Positions 24,308-34,400 of a stretch of DNA of 64,000 bases are shown here, in pieces. Under the pieces are notes generated by a model. The model had not been told where the DNA came from, searched no databases, and was given only the letters and a program-made list of their open reading frames with translations. The position numbers and the translations under genes are program-made. The DNA comes from Phycisphaerae bacterium. GTDB taxonomy: Bacteria; Planctomycetota; Phycisphaerae; Phycisphaerales; UBA1924. Each line of letters opens with the position of its first letter. Position 1 is the first letter of the stretch. The stretch spans positions 45,877 to 109,876 of the forward strand of contig VGXM01000005.1 of assembly GCA_016873295.1 (NCBI GenBank), in the 5' to 3' direction.

Positions 24308-25609
24308 ATGCTCCCCCGCAGGCCCACACGCCAGATCACCCTGGGCGACGACCGCGTCGGCTACGTCCGCATCGGCGGCGGCAAGCCCGCCCGCGACGGC
24401 TCCCCCACCGCCCCCGCCCCCGTCTCCGTTCAGTCCATGACCTCCGGGTACACGCACGACGTGGAGCGGTGCGTCGCGGAGATCAACAGGCTCGCCGCCG
24501 CCGGGGCCGACGTGGTCCGCGTCGCGGTGCCCGAGAAGAAGGACACCGACGCCCTTCGGCACATCGTCCCCCAGGCGCGGGTGCCGATCGTCGCCGACGT
24601 GCACTTCCACTTCCAGCGGGCCCTGGAGGCCGTGGACGCGGGCGTGCACAAGATCCGCCTCAACCCGGGCAACATCAGCGACCGGTCCCAGGTGCGCGAC
24701 GTGATCCAGGCCTGCAAGGCCCGCGGGCTGCCCATCCGCGTGGGCGTCAACGAGGGGTCGATCATCGAACGCCGCGACAAGCAGAAGCGGCAGAAGGAAC
24801 TCGGGGCCGTCTTCGGCGACCGCAAGCACGGCTCGCTGCTCGCGATCATGATCGCCAAGCTCGAGGAGTACCTCGACGTCTTCTACGCCGAGGACTTCCA
24901 CGACGTCGCGATCAGCGCCAAGAGCATGGACGCCGCCCTGGTCGTCGACGCCTGCACCGAGATCGCACACCGCTTCGACCACCCGCTGCACCTGGGCGTC
25001 ACCCACGCCGGGCCCAGGGAGACCGGGTGCATCCGCTCCATCGCGGCCCTCTCGGCCCTCCTCTGCAAGGGCGTCGGCGACACCCTCCGCATCTCCTACG
25101 CCAGCGACCCGGTCTACGAGGTCGAGGACGGGCTCGAACTCCTCTACGCCCTGGGCCTCCGCGAGCGCAAGGGCGCCGACCTGATCGCCTGCCCCACCTG
25201 CGGGCGCATCCAGGTCGACCTCTTCACGCTCGTGCAGGACGTCCGCAGGCAGCTCGCGGAGAAGATCCGCCTGCCCATGAAGGTCGCGGTGATGGGCTGC
25301 GTCGTCAACGGCCCGGGCGAGTGCGAGGGCGCCGACGTCGCGGTCTTCGCGGGCGACCGCCGCGGCATCGTCTACGTTCAGGGCCGGAAGGTCGCCAACG
25401 TGCCCGAGGACAGGATCCTCGGCACCCTCCTCGACGAGTGCCTCAAGTTCCAATCGCGGGTTGAGCGAGGCGAGGCGCGCCTGGGGCAGAAGACCGTCGA
25501 CATCACGCCCCCCGACCCCATCGGCGACGCCTCCACCGCCCGAGAGAAGATCGCGGCGGGCAAGGTCGACCAAGCGCCCGGCACCTCGCTCACGATCGGC
25601 AAGTCGTAG
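24308..25609 (+). CDS. ispG: 4-hydroxy-3-methylbut-2-enyl diphosphate synthase
   Basis: IspG (GcpE) reduces MEcPP to HMBPP in the non-mevalonate isoprenoid pathway. The 433-residue product has the TIM-barrel start PVSVQSMTSGYTHDVERCV, the segments RVAVPEKKDTDAL, HKIRLNPGNI and RVGVNEGSI, and the C-terminal 4Fe-4S domain with CPTCGR and MGCVVNGPGE supplying the three cysteines. The tail after about residue 370 (VERGEARLGQKTVDITPPDP) is an extension. The ATG at 24308 is used because upstream sequence is a palindromic intergenic element; a TACCAT hexamer lies 7 nt before it. Confidence 0.95.
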   Translation: MLPRRPTRQITLGDDRVGYVRIGGGKPARDGSPTAPAPVSVQSMTSGYTHDVERCVAEINRLAAAGADVVRVAVPEKKDTDALRHIVPQARVPIVADVHFHFQRALEAVDAGVHKIRLNPGNISDRSQVRDVIQACKARGLPIRVGVNEGSIIERRDKQKRQKELGAVFGDRKHGSLLAIMIAKLEEYLDVFYAEDFHDVAISAKSMDAALVVDACTEIAHRFDHPLHLGVTHAGPRETGCIRSIAALSALLCKGVGDTLRISYASDPVYEVEDGLELLYALGLRERKGADLIACPTCGRIQVDLFTLVQDVRRQLAEKIRLPMKVAVMGCVVNGPGECEGADVAVFAGDRRGIVYVQGRKVANVPEDRILGTLLDECLKFQSRVERGEARLGQKTVDITPPDPIGDASTAREKIAAGKVDQAPGTSLTIGKS

Positions 25610-25627
25610 GGCAAGCCCGGCCCCGGC

Positions 25628-26857
25628 TCATCGCGGGATCGCGCGCCGCTCCATCATCCGCTGCATGGTCTCCTGCATGGCCCCGGCCTGCTCCGGGGTC
25701 ATGCCCGCCTCGCGCAGGTCCACGCGGATGGCGTCGAACCAGCGCGTCTCGCCCGGCGCGTAGCCCAGGTCCTTCACCAGCCGCGATTCCAGGCCGTCCA
25801 TGTGCCCGGCCCCGTAGAAGACCGCGACGCTCTTGACGCCCGGCTCGTCCGCCAGCAGCCTCGACAGGTCGCGGACCACCACGCCGTTGCGGTCGTCGAT
25901 GATCACCCGCATGAGCCCGCCCAACTCGGGCCCGGCCTGGGCCAGGGCCGCGTCGGCGTTCGCCAGCGCCGAGAGCATCATGACCTTCATGGTCGCCGCC
26001 ATGCGGGGGTTGCCCTCGATCATCCCCAGCACCAGCCCCGCCACCCGCCCCATGAACGAGCTGCCGTCGAGCATCGTGAAGACCGCGCGGGCCTGGGCGT
26101 CGTCGCCCACGGCGTCCTGGACCTCGTCCATCGACATGTCGCTGTTGCGCCAGTTCTCGCGGGCGTACTCGATGCCCTCCATCTGGAACGTCAGCCCCAG
26201 CGCCTTGGCCATCCGCTGCTGGAGCCCGATCGCCTCGCCCTTCTCCGCGGCGGTCAGGGGCTTCTGTTCGCTCAGGCGCAGGTCCGCCGCGGGGCCCTCG
26301 CCGCCGGGCACGCCGTCGGCCCCCAGGCTCACCACGTCGTACGCGTCCGCCCCGACGCGCAGGGCGATGGGCCGCCCCCAGAAGTCCGCGAGCGAGTTGG
26401 CGACCATGGGGCGGAACTTGCCCGGCACGCCGGCGCGGAGGTCGTCCATCGTCGCCGGGAGCGATTGGTGCGATCGGCGATAGGCCTCCACCGCCGACCC
26501 GATGAACCGCACGCGGCGCTCGGTCATGCGGGCCCGCTTGTCGTCGTCCCACGCCGCCGGGACGGGCAACCCGTCGCCGGCCCCCGGCGGCCTCACCGCC
26601 TCGAACAGCACCACGTCGTGACCGTCGAGCAGCCCCTGGATCGACTTGTAGTAGTCCGCGTCGGCGATGTGGATGGCCCCGACCAGGTCGATCGGGGGGG
26701 CGCCCTCGCGCGTCAGCGTCCGCGACCCCACCTGCAGCCGCCGCACCGACCCGTCGTCGGCCGCCACAGTCCTGATGTAAGACTCGGGCCCGGCGAGCGC
26801 GGGCGACGCGGACAGGGCGGCCAGAAGCACGACGGCGCGGCGGGTTCGGTGGCTCAT
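25628..26857 (-). CDS. TraB/GumN-like protein with inserted GspG-type domain
   Basis: The 409-residue exported protein has a signal peptide (RRAVVLLAALSASPALAG) and the TraB/PrgY-type start IDLVGAIHIADADYYKSIQGLL, LDGHDVVLFEAV. Between about residues 120 and 195 is a segment reading YRRSHQSLPATMDDL, DFWGRPIALRV and DAYDVVSLGADG, PGGEGPAADL, which is the C-terminal half of a GspG-like major pseudopilin. TraB-like sequence then resumes (QRMAKALGLTFQMEGIEYAREN, SVAVFYGAGHMDGLESRL). TraB/GumN proteins are putative Zn-type proteases or haem-binding proteins. The ATG at 26857 gives the signal peptide; a TACGCT hexamer lies 8 nt upstream. Confidence 0.75.
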   Translation of the reverse strand: MSHRTRRAVVLLAALSASPALAGPESYIRTVAADDGSVRRLQVGSRTLTREGAPPIDLVGAIHIADADYYKSIQGLLDGHDVVLFEAVRPPGAGDGLPVPAAWDDDKRARMTERRVRFIGSAVEAYRRSHQSLPATMDDLRAGVPGKFRPMVANSLADFWGRPIALRVGADAYDVVSLGADGVPGGEGPAADLRLSEQKPLTAAEKGEAIGLQQRMAKALGLTFQMEGIEYARENWRNSDMSMDEVQDAVGDDAQARAVFTMLDGSSFMGRVAGLVLGMIEGNPRMAATMKVMMLSALANADAALAQAGPELGGLMRVIIDDRNGVVVRDLSRLLADEPGVKSVAVFYGAGHMDGLESRLVKDLGYAPGETRWFDAIRVDLREAGMTPEQAGAMQETMQRMMERRAIPR

Positions 26858-26865
26858 GGTGCGGA

Positions 26866-26871
26866 AGCGTA
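26866..26871 (-). promoter_or_regulatory. -10 hexamer of the TraB-like gene
   Basis: TACGCT on the minus strand ends 8 nt before the ATG at 26857. No ribosome-binding site lies between, in line with other leaderless-type starts in the window. Confidence 0.35.
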
Positions 26872-26932
26872 GCGACGCGGGCCGCTCCCTTGACGCCCCT
26901 CTACCCACGCCGAGTCCGCGCGAGTCTTCGAG

Positions 26933-26970
26933 CGAAGGCTCGGGTCGCCGGGCTCCGATCCGAGCCTTCG
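26933..26970. repeat. Intergenic hairpin, 11-bp stem
   Basis: CGAAGGCTCGG at 26933-26943 pairs with CCGAGCCTTCG at 26960-26970 in the region between the divergent TraB-like and hydrolase genes. It has no T-tract and may be a repeated element or an mRNA leader structure. Confidence 0.45.
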
Positions 26971-27054
26971 TCGCCAGGACTCCCCAGGCGCGGCGTGGTT
27001 GCTGAGAGGACCTCCACGGCGCAGACGCGGGCGTGAGGGCCATCTACGGTTGCG

Positions 27055-27075
27055 ACGCCGAGCCAGGCTCGGCGT
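27055..27075. repeat. Hairpin directly before the hydrolase start codon
   Basis: ACGCCGAGCC, one A, then GGCTCGGCGT make a perfect 10-bp stem that ends 3 nt before the ATG at 27079. In RNA it would bury the region where a ribosome site should be. Confidence 0.55.
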
Positions 27076-27078
27076 GCC

Positions 27079-27855
27079 ATGGGCGCGCACCCCATCAACG
27101 AGATGTTCCCCGTGACCCGCGCCCAGGCCCTGCGCGAGCACGCACGCCTGCGGGCCTCGCCCGTCCCCCTCGAACGCCCCGTCCTCATCCTCGGCGGCTG
27201 GCGGGCCCCGCGACTGACCGCCCTCGGGCTGGAGCGCACCCTCAAGCCCCTGACCAGCGGACGCGACGAGGACTTCCTCACCGTCACCTACCCGCTCGCC
27301 GGGAGCGCCGCCTCGGCCTGGGCCCGGGCCGAGCGGGCCCTGCTCGAACGCTTCAGCGAGGGCGGGCCGGGGCTGGGCCGACCCATCGACGTCGTGGGAA
27401 TCTCGATGGGCGGGCTGGTCGCCAAGCTCGCGGCCATGGACCCCGAGCGCCGACGGGCCCTGGGGTTTGGCTTCTGCGGCGAGCGGCGCCTGCACGTCCA
27501 CCGCCTCTTCACGCTCGCCACGCCCCACCGCGGGGCACGCCTGGCGCGACTGGTTCGTTTCGACGCCGCCACGCGCCTCATGCGCCCGGGCTCGCCCCTC
27601 CTGCGGGCCCTGGACGACTCCCCCGCCCTGGAGCGCCTCGTGCCGTACACCCTCCTGGGCGACTGGTGGGTCGGCTCCGGGGGCACCGCGCCCGAGGGCC
27701 TCGTTCCCATCTGGCTCCCACCCCAGACGCTCGCCGAGCGGGCGCTGGGACACTTCCTGATCAACCGCAACCCGGCCATCGTCGCCGACGTGGCCCGCCG
27801 GCTCAGGGGCGAGGAGCCCCTCGGGCGGGCGGGTGCTCCGCCGCCGAGCGATTGA
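27079..27855 (+). CDS. Alpha/beta-hydrolase (lipase-like)
   Basis: The 258-residue protein has the lipase pattern: strand VLILGGWRAP near residue 35, the nucleophile elbow DVVGISMGGLVAKLAA (GxSxG, Ser about 113), and FTLATPHRGARLARL, the TPHxG motif seen in esterases and PGAP1-like lipases. No signal peptide is present, so it is probably cytosolic. An alternative start is the ATG at 27103 (MFPVTRAQA). Its 3' end overlaps the convergent membrane gene by 53 bp. Substrate unknown. Confidence 0.75.
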   Translation: MGAHPINEMFPVTRAQALREHARLRASPVPLERPVLILGGWRAPRLTALGLERTLKPLTSGRDEDFLTVTYPLAGSAASAWARAERALLERFSEGGPGLGRPIDVVGISMGGLVAKLAAMDPERRRALGFGFCGERRLHVHRLFTLATPHRGARLARLVRFDAATRLMRPGSPLLRALDDSPALERLVPYTLLGDWWVGSGGTAPEGLVPIWLPPQTLAERALGHFLINRNPAIVADVARRLRGEEPLGRAGAPPPSD

Positions 27856-28174
27856 CCACCGCCTCCGCCCGCGCCATGGCGCTGGGCAGCACCAGCCCGA
27901 CCACCGGCGCCGCCCCGGGGAAGGCGTGGCGCATGGACCGCCGCACCGCCTCGCGCTCGCTCCGCCCGACGCCCAGGGCCGACGCCACCGCTCGGAACGC
28001 CCGCTCCCGCGGGCCCATCCGCCTCGCGCGGGCGCGGGCGACCAGGAACGCGATCAGCCCGAGCGCGAGCAGCGATCCGGCGGCGCCGAGCCCGACCGTC
28101 CAATCGACCCCGCCGCTCGCCGCCGGCGGCTCCGGCTCTCCCGTCTGAAGCGTGATGGGGCGGGACTGGCTCAT
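27803..28174 (-). CDS. Small single-span membrane protein
   Basis: The 123-residue product has a membrane segment about 25-45 (VGLGAAGSLLALGLIAFLVAR) after a short outside part and then a basic cytoplasmic part beginning RARRMGPRERAFRAVASALGVG and containing a helical SEREAVRRSMRHAF. The ATG overlaps the stop of the HEAT-repeat gene upstream (ATGA), so the two are translated together. No family recognised. Confidence 0.6.
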   Translation of the reverse strand: MSQSRPITLQTGEPEPPAASGGVDWTVGLGAAGSLLALGLIAFLVARARARRMGPRERAFRAVASALGVGRSEREAVRRSMRHAFPGAAPVVGLVLPSAMARAEAVVNRSAAEHPPARGAPRP

Positions 28175-30360
28175 GCGCGCATCGACTCGCCCGAGGCGTC
28201 GGAAAGGGGCAGCCTCGCCAGCACGCCATCGCCGGCCCAGCGGGCCCGCCGCTCGGCGTGCAGGCGCCTCAGGCAGGCCGAGGCGCGGGCCCGGACACGC
28301 GGATCGGCGTCGTCCTCCGCCAGGCGCTCGACTCGCGCCGACAACTCCACGAACCCGTCGGCGAGCCGACGCCGACCCTCGCCCGGAAGGCACCGGCCCG
28401 CCAGCCAGGCCCCCGCCAGGCGGTGCAGCGCGCGCCGATCCGCGAGCATCGCTCCCAGCTCGTGGAGCGCGCAGGGAACGCTGTCGCGGGCGGGGGTGGC
28501 CTCGATCATGGCCCGCACCAGGTTCGCCCGGGCCCGGTGGTCGTCGATGGGCGCGGGGTCCGACGCCAGGGCGCCGATGACGGGCGACGCCGGTCCGCCC
28601 CGATCGCGGGCCGCGACGCGCCCCAGCGACTGCAAGGCGTTGGCCCGCACGCGTGCGTCCGGCGCGTCGAGCACGCTCCGGAGCGCCGCGACGCTCGCGG
28701 CCGATCCGCAGTCGGCCAGCACCGTCGCCGCCGTCGCCATCAGGCGCGGCGGCGAGAGCGACGCCAGGATCTGAAGCAGGTCGCCCTCCAGCGCCCCGCC
28801 CAGCCCCGCCCGCCGCGCCGCCAGCAGACCCGCGACACGCTCCTCCAGCACCCCGTCGCGGATCAGACGCCGCACGCCCGCGAGCGCCCCCTCCGGATCG
28901 TCCCGCAGCGCCATCCGCAGGGCCAGGCCCGCCTCCGCCCCCGTCCCCCGCCCGAGCACGCGCCGTCCCTCCTGCACCGCCAACCGGCGCACGCTCTCGT
29001 GAGGCGAGCGCCGCAGCCGAGGCAGCGTGCCCGCGGCAACGTCGAGGGCCGCCGAACGCCCCGGGACATGAACGCCGACGCGGGACAGCCGCAGGGCGGC
29101 GGCGCGGGCGACCCGATCGTCTGAGTCAAAGCACAGGTCCGCGACCAGCCGCGCCGGCGCCACCCGCGCCGACGCCAGCCTCACCAGTTCGTCACCGTCG
29201 CCCAGCGCCGGCTCCAGCGATTCCGCCGCTCGGGCTGGGTCGGCGAAGGCCAGCGCCGCCGCTCCGTGCCGGGCGTCGGCGGAGAGCCTGGGAACCACCC
29301 ACCCCGGCGGGAGGATCCCCGTGGGCTTCCCCCGCGAGACACCCGCGTGCCGCCGCAGCGCACGCATCCGCCGGGGATGGAGCGACAGGTGCCAGCGAGA
29401 GAGCACCAGCTCGTGCTCGATGGGCAGGGCCGCACGCCGAACCCGGTCGAGCAACCCCTCGCCCTCCGTCGCCTCGCCGAGCCACTCCCACGCCCGCAGG
29501 CGTGCGATCGGCCGGCTCGACGTGCGCAGGGCCGCCCGCACCGCGTCCAGCCCGGCGCCGCCCTGGAGGGCGGTCGTCAGGACACTGCCGGCCGATCGCC
29601 CGGAATCGTGGCGGCGCCACCGAATGCGGCGCGGGGTGTCGAGGAGCACGACCGCCGCCAGCGCCACCCCCCGCCGGGCGTGCTCCGCGATCGACCGCAG
29701 GGCCGCGGCCAGCGCTTCTTCCAGGCCCACGCCACTTCCGGGGCTCGGGTCCGAAGGCAGCCGGCACCCGCCGCTCGCCAGCCCTGGATCCGCGCCGCCG
29801 CGAGCGGTGAGGCGGGGGTGGATCCCCGCGTGCTCCGCAGCCATGCGAACCAGGACGCCCTCGGCCCGGGCCGCGACCTCCGGGGCCCCGTGCAGGAGCA
29901 TGGCGAGAGCCGGCGCCAGCGCCGCATCTCCGGAGAACACCGCAACCCGCACCAGTCCCGCCTGTAAACCCTGAGGATCGTGGGCACCCGCCTGCGCGGC
30001 GATGGGGCCAAGGTGTGGTCGGAGCGCGGCGAATGCGGCTGGACGGACCTCATCGGGCACGCGCTCCCACGCGCGGATCAGATGCGTCGCGGCCGTGCGC
30101 GCGGCGGCGGACGGGTCGCGACCGAGCCAACGCCGCCACGGGGCAATCACGCCCGACCACCAGCGTGCCCATGGGGCGTTTTCCCCTTCTGGCCGTCCCG
30201 CGGTGGCGCTTGCGATCTCGGCAAGCTCGATGGAAACCCCTACTCGCTCCTGGTCAGGGGCAAAGCCGAGTGATTCCCCCAGTGCCTCCGAGCGCAGAAG
30301 CGGCGCGACTTGACGAATCCTCCTCAATCGGGCGTCGAATGTTTCAACAAGCCTTGACAT
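28171..30360 (-). CDS. Large HEAT-repeat protein, cytoplasmic
   Basis: The 729-residue product has no signal peptide and is almost entirely helical with Ala/Arg/Leu-rich repeats, for example SPHESVRRLAVQEGRRVL, SAASVAALRSVLDAPDARVR and ANALQSLGRVAARDRGG, which look like HEAT/PBS-lyase-type repeats. The first 70 residues and their DNA (about 30150-30360) are less GC-rich than the rest. It overlaps the small membrane gene by 4 bp, so the pair may form a complex at the membrane. No catalytic motif seen. Confidence 0.7.
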   Translation of the reverse strand: MSRLVETFDARLRRIRQVAPLLRSEALGESLGFAPDQERVGVSIELAEIASATAGRPEGENAPWARWWSGVIAPWRRWLGRDPSAAARTAATHLIRAWERVPDEVRPAAFAALRPHLGPIAAQAGAHDPQGLQAGLVRVAVFSGDAALAPALAMLLHGAPEVAARAEGVLVRMAAEHAGIHPRLTARGGADPGLASGGCRLPSDPSPGSGVGLEEALAAALRSIAEHARRGVALAAVVLLDTPRRIRWRRHDSGRSAGSVLTTALQGGAGLDAVRAALRTSSRPIARLRAWEWLGEATEGEGLLDRVRRAALPIEHELVLSRWHLSLHPRRMRALRRHAGVSRGKPTGILPPGWVVPRLSADARHGAAALAFADPARAAESLEPALGDGDELVRLASARVAPARLVADLCFDSDDRVARAAALRLSRVGVHVPGRSAALDVAAGTLPRLRRSPHESVRRLAVQEGRRVLGRGTGAEAGLALRMALRDDPEGALAGVRRLIRDGVLEERVAGLLAARRAGLGGALEGDLLQILASLSPPRLMATAATVLADCGSAASVAALRSVLDAPDARVRANALQSLGRVAARDRGGPASPVIGALASDPAPIDDHRARANLVRAMIEATPARDSVPCALHELGAMLADRRALHRLAGAWLAGRCLPGEGRRRLADGFVELSARVERLAEDDADPRVRARASACLRRLHAERRARWAGDGVLARLPLSDASGESMRA

Positions 30361-30490
30361 GGGACCCCGCTTGGCGGCATGCTATCGGGGAAGTTTCCGG
30401 GGACAGGACGCCGGATGGAGAGACGGGAGCCCCTACGGCTCGTGGGGATGGAAGGGCGAGCCCCGATCCCTTGATGACGGTAGGACCCAC

Positions 30491-31192
30491 ATGACCCTGA
30501 GAACGCCGCACGGCCGCGAAGTCACTGTCACCGGTTCCGCGATGCTCGGCCCCACTCCGGTGGTCCCGTCGGTTGGCCCGGCCAAACCGATCCGCTTTGA
30601 CCTGGTCACGGGGGGCAAGCACCGGGTTGAAGGGGTCCCGGTCCAGGTAGCCGGGAGGCCCAATCCGCTCCAGTTCTACCAGTTGCGCCTGCACGGCAAG
30701 TCGCTTCCGCTGGACCTGTTCCCGCTGCGCGGGCACAAGGGGATTCGCACCGCGGACCTGTCGCTCGACGCGTGGGTGATGGGCGGGTCGCACCTGCTCC
30801 GCATCGAGCACAAGGCGCTGCGGGCCTGCGAACTGCTCTGCCCGGAGACCGCCGGGCTGCCCGACAGCGGCTCGGTCACCCAGTTCTTCTGCGCCGGCGA
30901 GCACGAATACGAGCACACGTTCGAGCGCGACGGCGTCAACTACATGGTCACCATCCAGACCGAATCGCTCTCCGAAAACCTGTACGCGGACACCTACAAG
31001 GAACTGCTGGACCACGCCCGCGAAGTCCAGGGACTGACCCACCTGTGGCGCGACGAAGCGGGCAAGTGCCTCTCCATGCTCGACCTCCAGCGGTACGCGC
31101 GTGAGCTCCACGTCCATGCCTATCACATGATCGGCAATGGGGGCCTGGTCATCCGCACACAGACCATCTTCGAACTGGTCGGGCACGGCTGA
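30491..31192 (+). CDS. Conserved hypothetical protein (possibly DUF2617-like)
   Basis: The 233-residue protein has no signal or membrane segment. It shows TADLSLDAWVMGGSHLLRIEH, SVTQFFCAGEHEYEHTFERDGV, YMVTIQTESLSENLYADTY and a His-rich end (ELHVHAYHMIGNGG). The order of a beta region with GxSHxLRIEH followed by an ETxxYxVxxQTExLS strand pair brings DUF2617 to mind, but this is tentative. The ATG at 30491 was chosen because TAGGA lies 5 nt upstream; the open frame runs further 5' with no coding character. A short GC hairpin (31195-31212) follows the stop. Confidence 0.6.
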   Translation: MTLRTPHGREVTVTGSAMLGPTPVVPSVGPAKPIRFDLVTGGKHRVEGVPVQVAGRPNPLQFYQLRLHGKSLPLDLFPLRGHKGIRTADLSLDAWVMGGSHLLRIEHKALRACELLCPETAGLPDSGSVTQFFCAGEHEYEHTFERDGVNYMVTIQTESLSENLYADTYKELLDHAREVQGLTHLWRDEAGKCLSMLDLQRYARELHVHAYHMIGNGGLVIRTQTIFELVGHG

Positions 31193-31451
31193 CGGGGCGG
31201 CGGCCGCCCCGGCTACGATCCGACCGATGCGGACCCCGACTGGCATCCCGATCCGAATTCGATCGCCCCGCTGAGGGCGGCGACCCGTCGTCGCCGCGGC
31301 GGGGCGAGCGCCGGCCCCGAGGCCGGGTGGCCGCGGGCCCCGCGGTCGGCGACCTCCTCCCCCAAACTGCTTTCGTACACTCGAACCCCATGCCCGCCCG
31401 CGTGGCCCCTTGGGCCCGCCGGGGGGAGGGATGCCCGGAGACGCTGCGACG
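31193..31451. other. 259-bp ileS leader region
   Basis: The region begins with a GGGGCGG/CCGCCCC hairpin just after the upstream stop and carries a TACACT hexamer at about 31379, giving an ileS leader of roughly 65 nt. No T-box stem, specifier loop or antiterminator was recognised. Confidence 0.35.
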
Positions 31452-34400
31452 ATGAGCCAGACCCACGATGCCGGCGGCGCGGAGAAGGCCGCGGGGAAGC
31501 CCGAGGGCAAGAGCGCCTACCGCGCGACCCTCAACCTGCCCCAGACGCCCTTCGCGATGAAGGCGAACCTGGTCCAGAGCGAGCCGGCGAGCCTGAAGCG
31601 CTGGGAGGCGATGGGGCTGTACGGGCGGGTGCGGGCGGCGCGGCGGGGGGCCGGCGCGTTCGTCTTCCACGACGGCCCGCCCTACGCCAACGGGTCGATC
31701 CACCTCGGGCACCTCATGAACAAGTCCCTGAAGGACTTCGTCGTGCGCGCGCGGACGATGATGGGCCTGGACTGCGCCTTCGTGCCGGGCTGGGACTGCC
31801 ACGGGCTCCCGATCGAGCACAAGGTCATGCAGGAGCTGGAGGAGAAGGGCAAGCTGGGCAAGCTGGCGACGCTGACGGAGGACCAGCGGCGCCTGGCGGT
31901 GCGGCGCGAGTGCCGGGCCTACGCCGAGAGGTTCATGAAGCTGCACGTGCAGCAGTTGACCCGGCTGCTGACGCTGGCCGACTACGCCCACCCGTACAAG
32001 ACCATGGCGCCGGAGTACGAGGCCGCGACGCTGGAGGTGCTGGCGACGCTGCTGGAGCGCGGGCTGGTGTACCGGGCGCTCAAGCCCGTGCACTGGTCGC
32101 CCGCCAACGAGACGGCCCTGGCCGACGCCGAGCTGGAGTACCACGACCGCGAGGACCCGTCGGTCTACGTCGACTTCGAGGCCCAGGACGCGGGGGCGGT
32201 GTACGACGCCTTCGGGCTCACGGAGGAGGGGAACGCGGAGGACGCCGAGAACGAGGAGGGCGAGGAAGGGAGGGAGAGGGCGAGGGCGCCGGTGTCGGCA
32301 GGCAGGCGGCCCGGCGTGCGGCCTTCGTTCATGATCTGGACGACCACGCCCTGGACGCTCCCGGCCAACCTCGCGATCGCCGTCAACCCCAGGTTCGAGT
32401 ACGCCCTGGTCTGGATCGACGGGGCGGTGACGGTGCTGGCCAAGGACGCGGTGGAGCGCGTGGCCGAGGTCGCGCGGAGCGAGCGCGTGGTCGTCATCGC
32501 GACGACCACGGGCGATCGCCTGGTGGGGCTGCGCTACCGGCACCCGTTCGTGGAGCGGGCGCCCGAGTTCCCGGGCGAGGCCGGGGGCGACCCGGCCCGG
32601 TGCTACCGAGTCGTGGAGGCCGAGTACGTCACGCTGGAGGACGGCACGGGGCTGGTGCACACGGCCCCGGGTCACGGCGAGGAGGACTTCCACACGGGGC
32701 AGCGCGAGGGGCTGCCGATCTACTGCCCCGTGCGCGAGAACGGGGCCTACGACGCCGGCGTGCCCGAGTGGCTCCGGGGCGTGGACATCTGGAGGGCCAA
32801 CACCCTGATCGTGCAGCGCCTGCGCGACAGCGGGCACATGTTCCACGACCACGTCTTTGCGCACAGTTACCCCCACGACTGGCGGAGCAAGACGCCCGTC
32901 ATCTTCCGCTGCACCGAGCAGTGGTTCGTGGGGGTCGACCGAGACTTCCGGGACGAGCGTGGCGGGGGCTCGCTGCGGCGCCGGGCGCTGGAGGCCACGG
33001 AGACCGGCGTGGGCTTCGTCCCCGAGTGGGGGCGCAACCGGATGCGGGGGATGCTGGAATCGAGGCCGGACTGGTGCATCTCGCGCCAGCGGGCCTGGGG
33101 GCTGCCCATCCCGGCGTTCACGCTCGCCGACGGGTCGGTCTTCATGACCCCCGCGAGCGTGCGCGCGGTGGCGGCGGTGATCGCGAGCAAGGGCTCCGAC
33201 GCCTGGTTCACCCTGTCGGCGCCGGACCTCCTGGCGGGGTACGACCCGAAGGGCGATCCGCACGCGCCCGAGGCGGTCCGCGCGGACCCGTCCCTCCTGG
33301 GGGTGGCCCGCAAGGGGGCCGACATTCTCGACGTGTGGTTCGAGTCGGGCTCGTCGTGGAACGCGGTGATGCGGGAGCGCGGGCTGGGGTATCCGGCGGA
33401 CCTGTACCTCGAAGGGTCCGACCAGCACCGCGGGTGGTTCCAGCTCTCGCTGCTGCCGGCCCTGGGCGTGACCGGGCAGCCGCCCTTCAGGACCCTGCTC
33501 ACGCACGGGTTCATGGTGGACAAGGACGGCAGGAAGCTCTCCAAGAGCCGCCCGGACGCGAATCTGTACGAGGTGGACCGCCTGTACGCCGACTTTGGCG
33601 TGGACGTGATGCGCTGGTGGGTCAGCTCGCTGCCCTACGAGAACGACGTGAAGGTGGACCGCGACTTCTTCGAGGTGGCGGGCGAGAGCTACCGCAAGGT
33701 GCGGAACACGATCCGGTTCATGCTGAGCAACCTGCACGACTTCTCGCCGCGCGAGCAGGGCGTGGCGCCGGCCTCGATCGCGTCGGCGTCGATCGACGCG
33801 TGGGCGCTGGGCGAGTTCGACAGGCTCGTGGGCGAGGTCGTCGGGGCCTACGGGCGGTACGACTTCCGGGGCGTGCACCAGGCGATCTACCACTTCTGCA
33901 ACACGACGCTCTCGGCGGAGTACCTGGCGGCGGTCAAGGACCGGCTCTACTGCGACAAGCCCGATTCGCCCCGCCGACGCCGGACCCAGACGGTGCTGTG
34001 GGCCATCGCCGACGGGCTGTGCCGGCTGCTGGCCCCGATCATGTGCCACACGGCGGACGAGGCGTTCCGGGCCCTGCACCGCTGCGCCGCCGACGACGCC
34101 TCCCGGTGCGTGCACCTGGAGGCCTTCCCGGGGGCCTCGGGCGTGGCGGCGGACCCGCGGTGGGGCAGGGTCATGGCCCTGCGCAACGCGGCCCTGGGCG
34201 CGATCGAGCGTTCCAAGGCGGAGCTGGGGATCGACAACCCGCTGGACGCGGGCGTGGTGCTGCCCGACGCGGAGGGGCTGGGCGGGGTCTTCGACCCGGC
34301 GGACCTGGCGGACCTGCTGGGCGTGAGCCAGGTGTCGTTCGACGCGAAGGCGACGGGCCCGCGGGCGGTGGACGTGCGGTCGCAGGCGCGGTGCGAGCGG

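Noticed and set aside
31193..31451. T-box leader for ileS
   Set aside because: No specifier stem, no T-box consensus and no antiterminator were found.
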